From Bacteroidales bacterium Bact_23 (GTDB lineage Bacteria > Bacteroidota > Bacteroidia > Bacteroidales > Lentimicrobiaceae), in the NCBI GenBank assembly GCA_001603685.1, contig LUZO01000332.1, positions 1 to 14,242 of the forward strand: a stretch of 14,242 nt of DNA, written 5' to 3'. Below are positions 14,232 to 14,242 of the stretch, piece by piece (within the stretch, counting starts at the first letter, position 1; each line of letters begins with the position of its first letter). A model generated the notes under the pieces. The model was given only the letters and a program-made list of their open reading frames with translations, searched no databases and was not told the origin of the DNA. A program made the position numbers and the translations under genes.

Positions 14232-14242
14232 AATATTTTAAC

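Overview
This window looks like a chromosomal segment of a Bacteroidota bacterium, most likely a member of the Bacteroidales or a relative; I cannot place it more finely. The evidence is a SusC/SusD/SusE glycan-uptake operon, a bTHX ribosomal protein, and several promoters of the Bacteroidota type (a TAnnTTTG -7 box, in three good cases with a TTTG/TTG box 19-20 bases upstream). There is no sign of phage, insertion sequences, CRISPR, tRNA or rRNA.

Left part (1-6563): a three-gene polysaccharide-utilisation operon, susC-susD-susE, tightly spaced on the + strand and closed by a strong intrinsic terminator at 6531-6561. It encodes a TonB-dependent outer-membrane transporter, its surface glycan-binding lid lipoprotein, and a SusE-type surface glycan-binding lipoprotein. 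No glycoside hydrolase, regulator or SusF lies inside the window, so any enzymes would be to the left of base 1. The notable feature is the SusD: it is about 170 residues longer than usual because two tandem SusE/SusF-like carbohydrate-binding modules are inserted inside it (residues about 354-541). SusE carries two more modules of a different subtype. Conserved-looking aromatic positions in SusD suggest starch or another alpha-glucan as substrate.

Middle part (6564-11612): housekeeping genes. rlmD (23S rRNA m5U methyltransferase, apparently leaderless) converges on aroK (shikimate kinase) with a 7-base gap. aroK diverges from recQ, which overlaps mpg (alkyladenine DNA glycosylase) by 14 bases in a two-gene DNA-repair operon. 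mpg converges on an HU-type DNA-binding protein gene, and one hairpin that includes the mpg stop codon appears to terminate at least the HU transcript.

Right part (11613-14242): a 264-base intergenic region with the HU promoter, a long-range inverted repeat and a 16-bp near-perfect direct repeat. Then fmt (methionyl-tRNA formyltransferase) and a membrane-anchored TPR protein, both on the - strand with a terminator between them. Finally a divergently transcribed bTHX ribosomal protein gene has a long Lys/Pro/Glu/Ala-rich tail, a strong terminator, and an unassigned perfect 10-bp inverted repeat near the window end.
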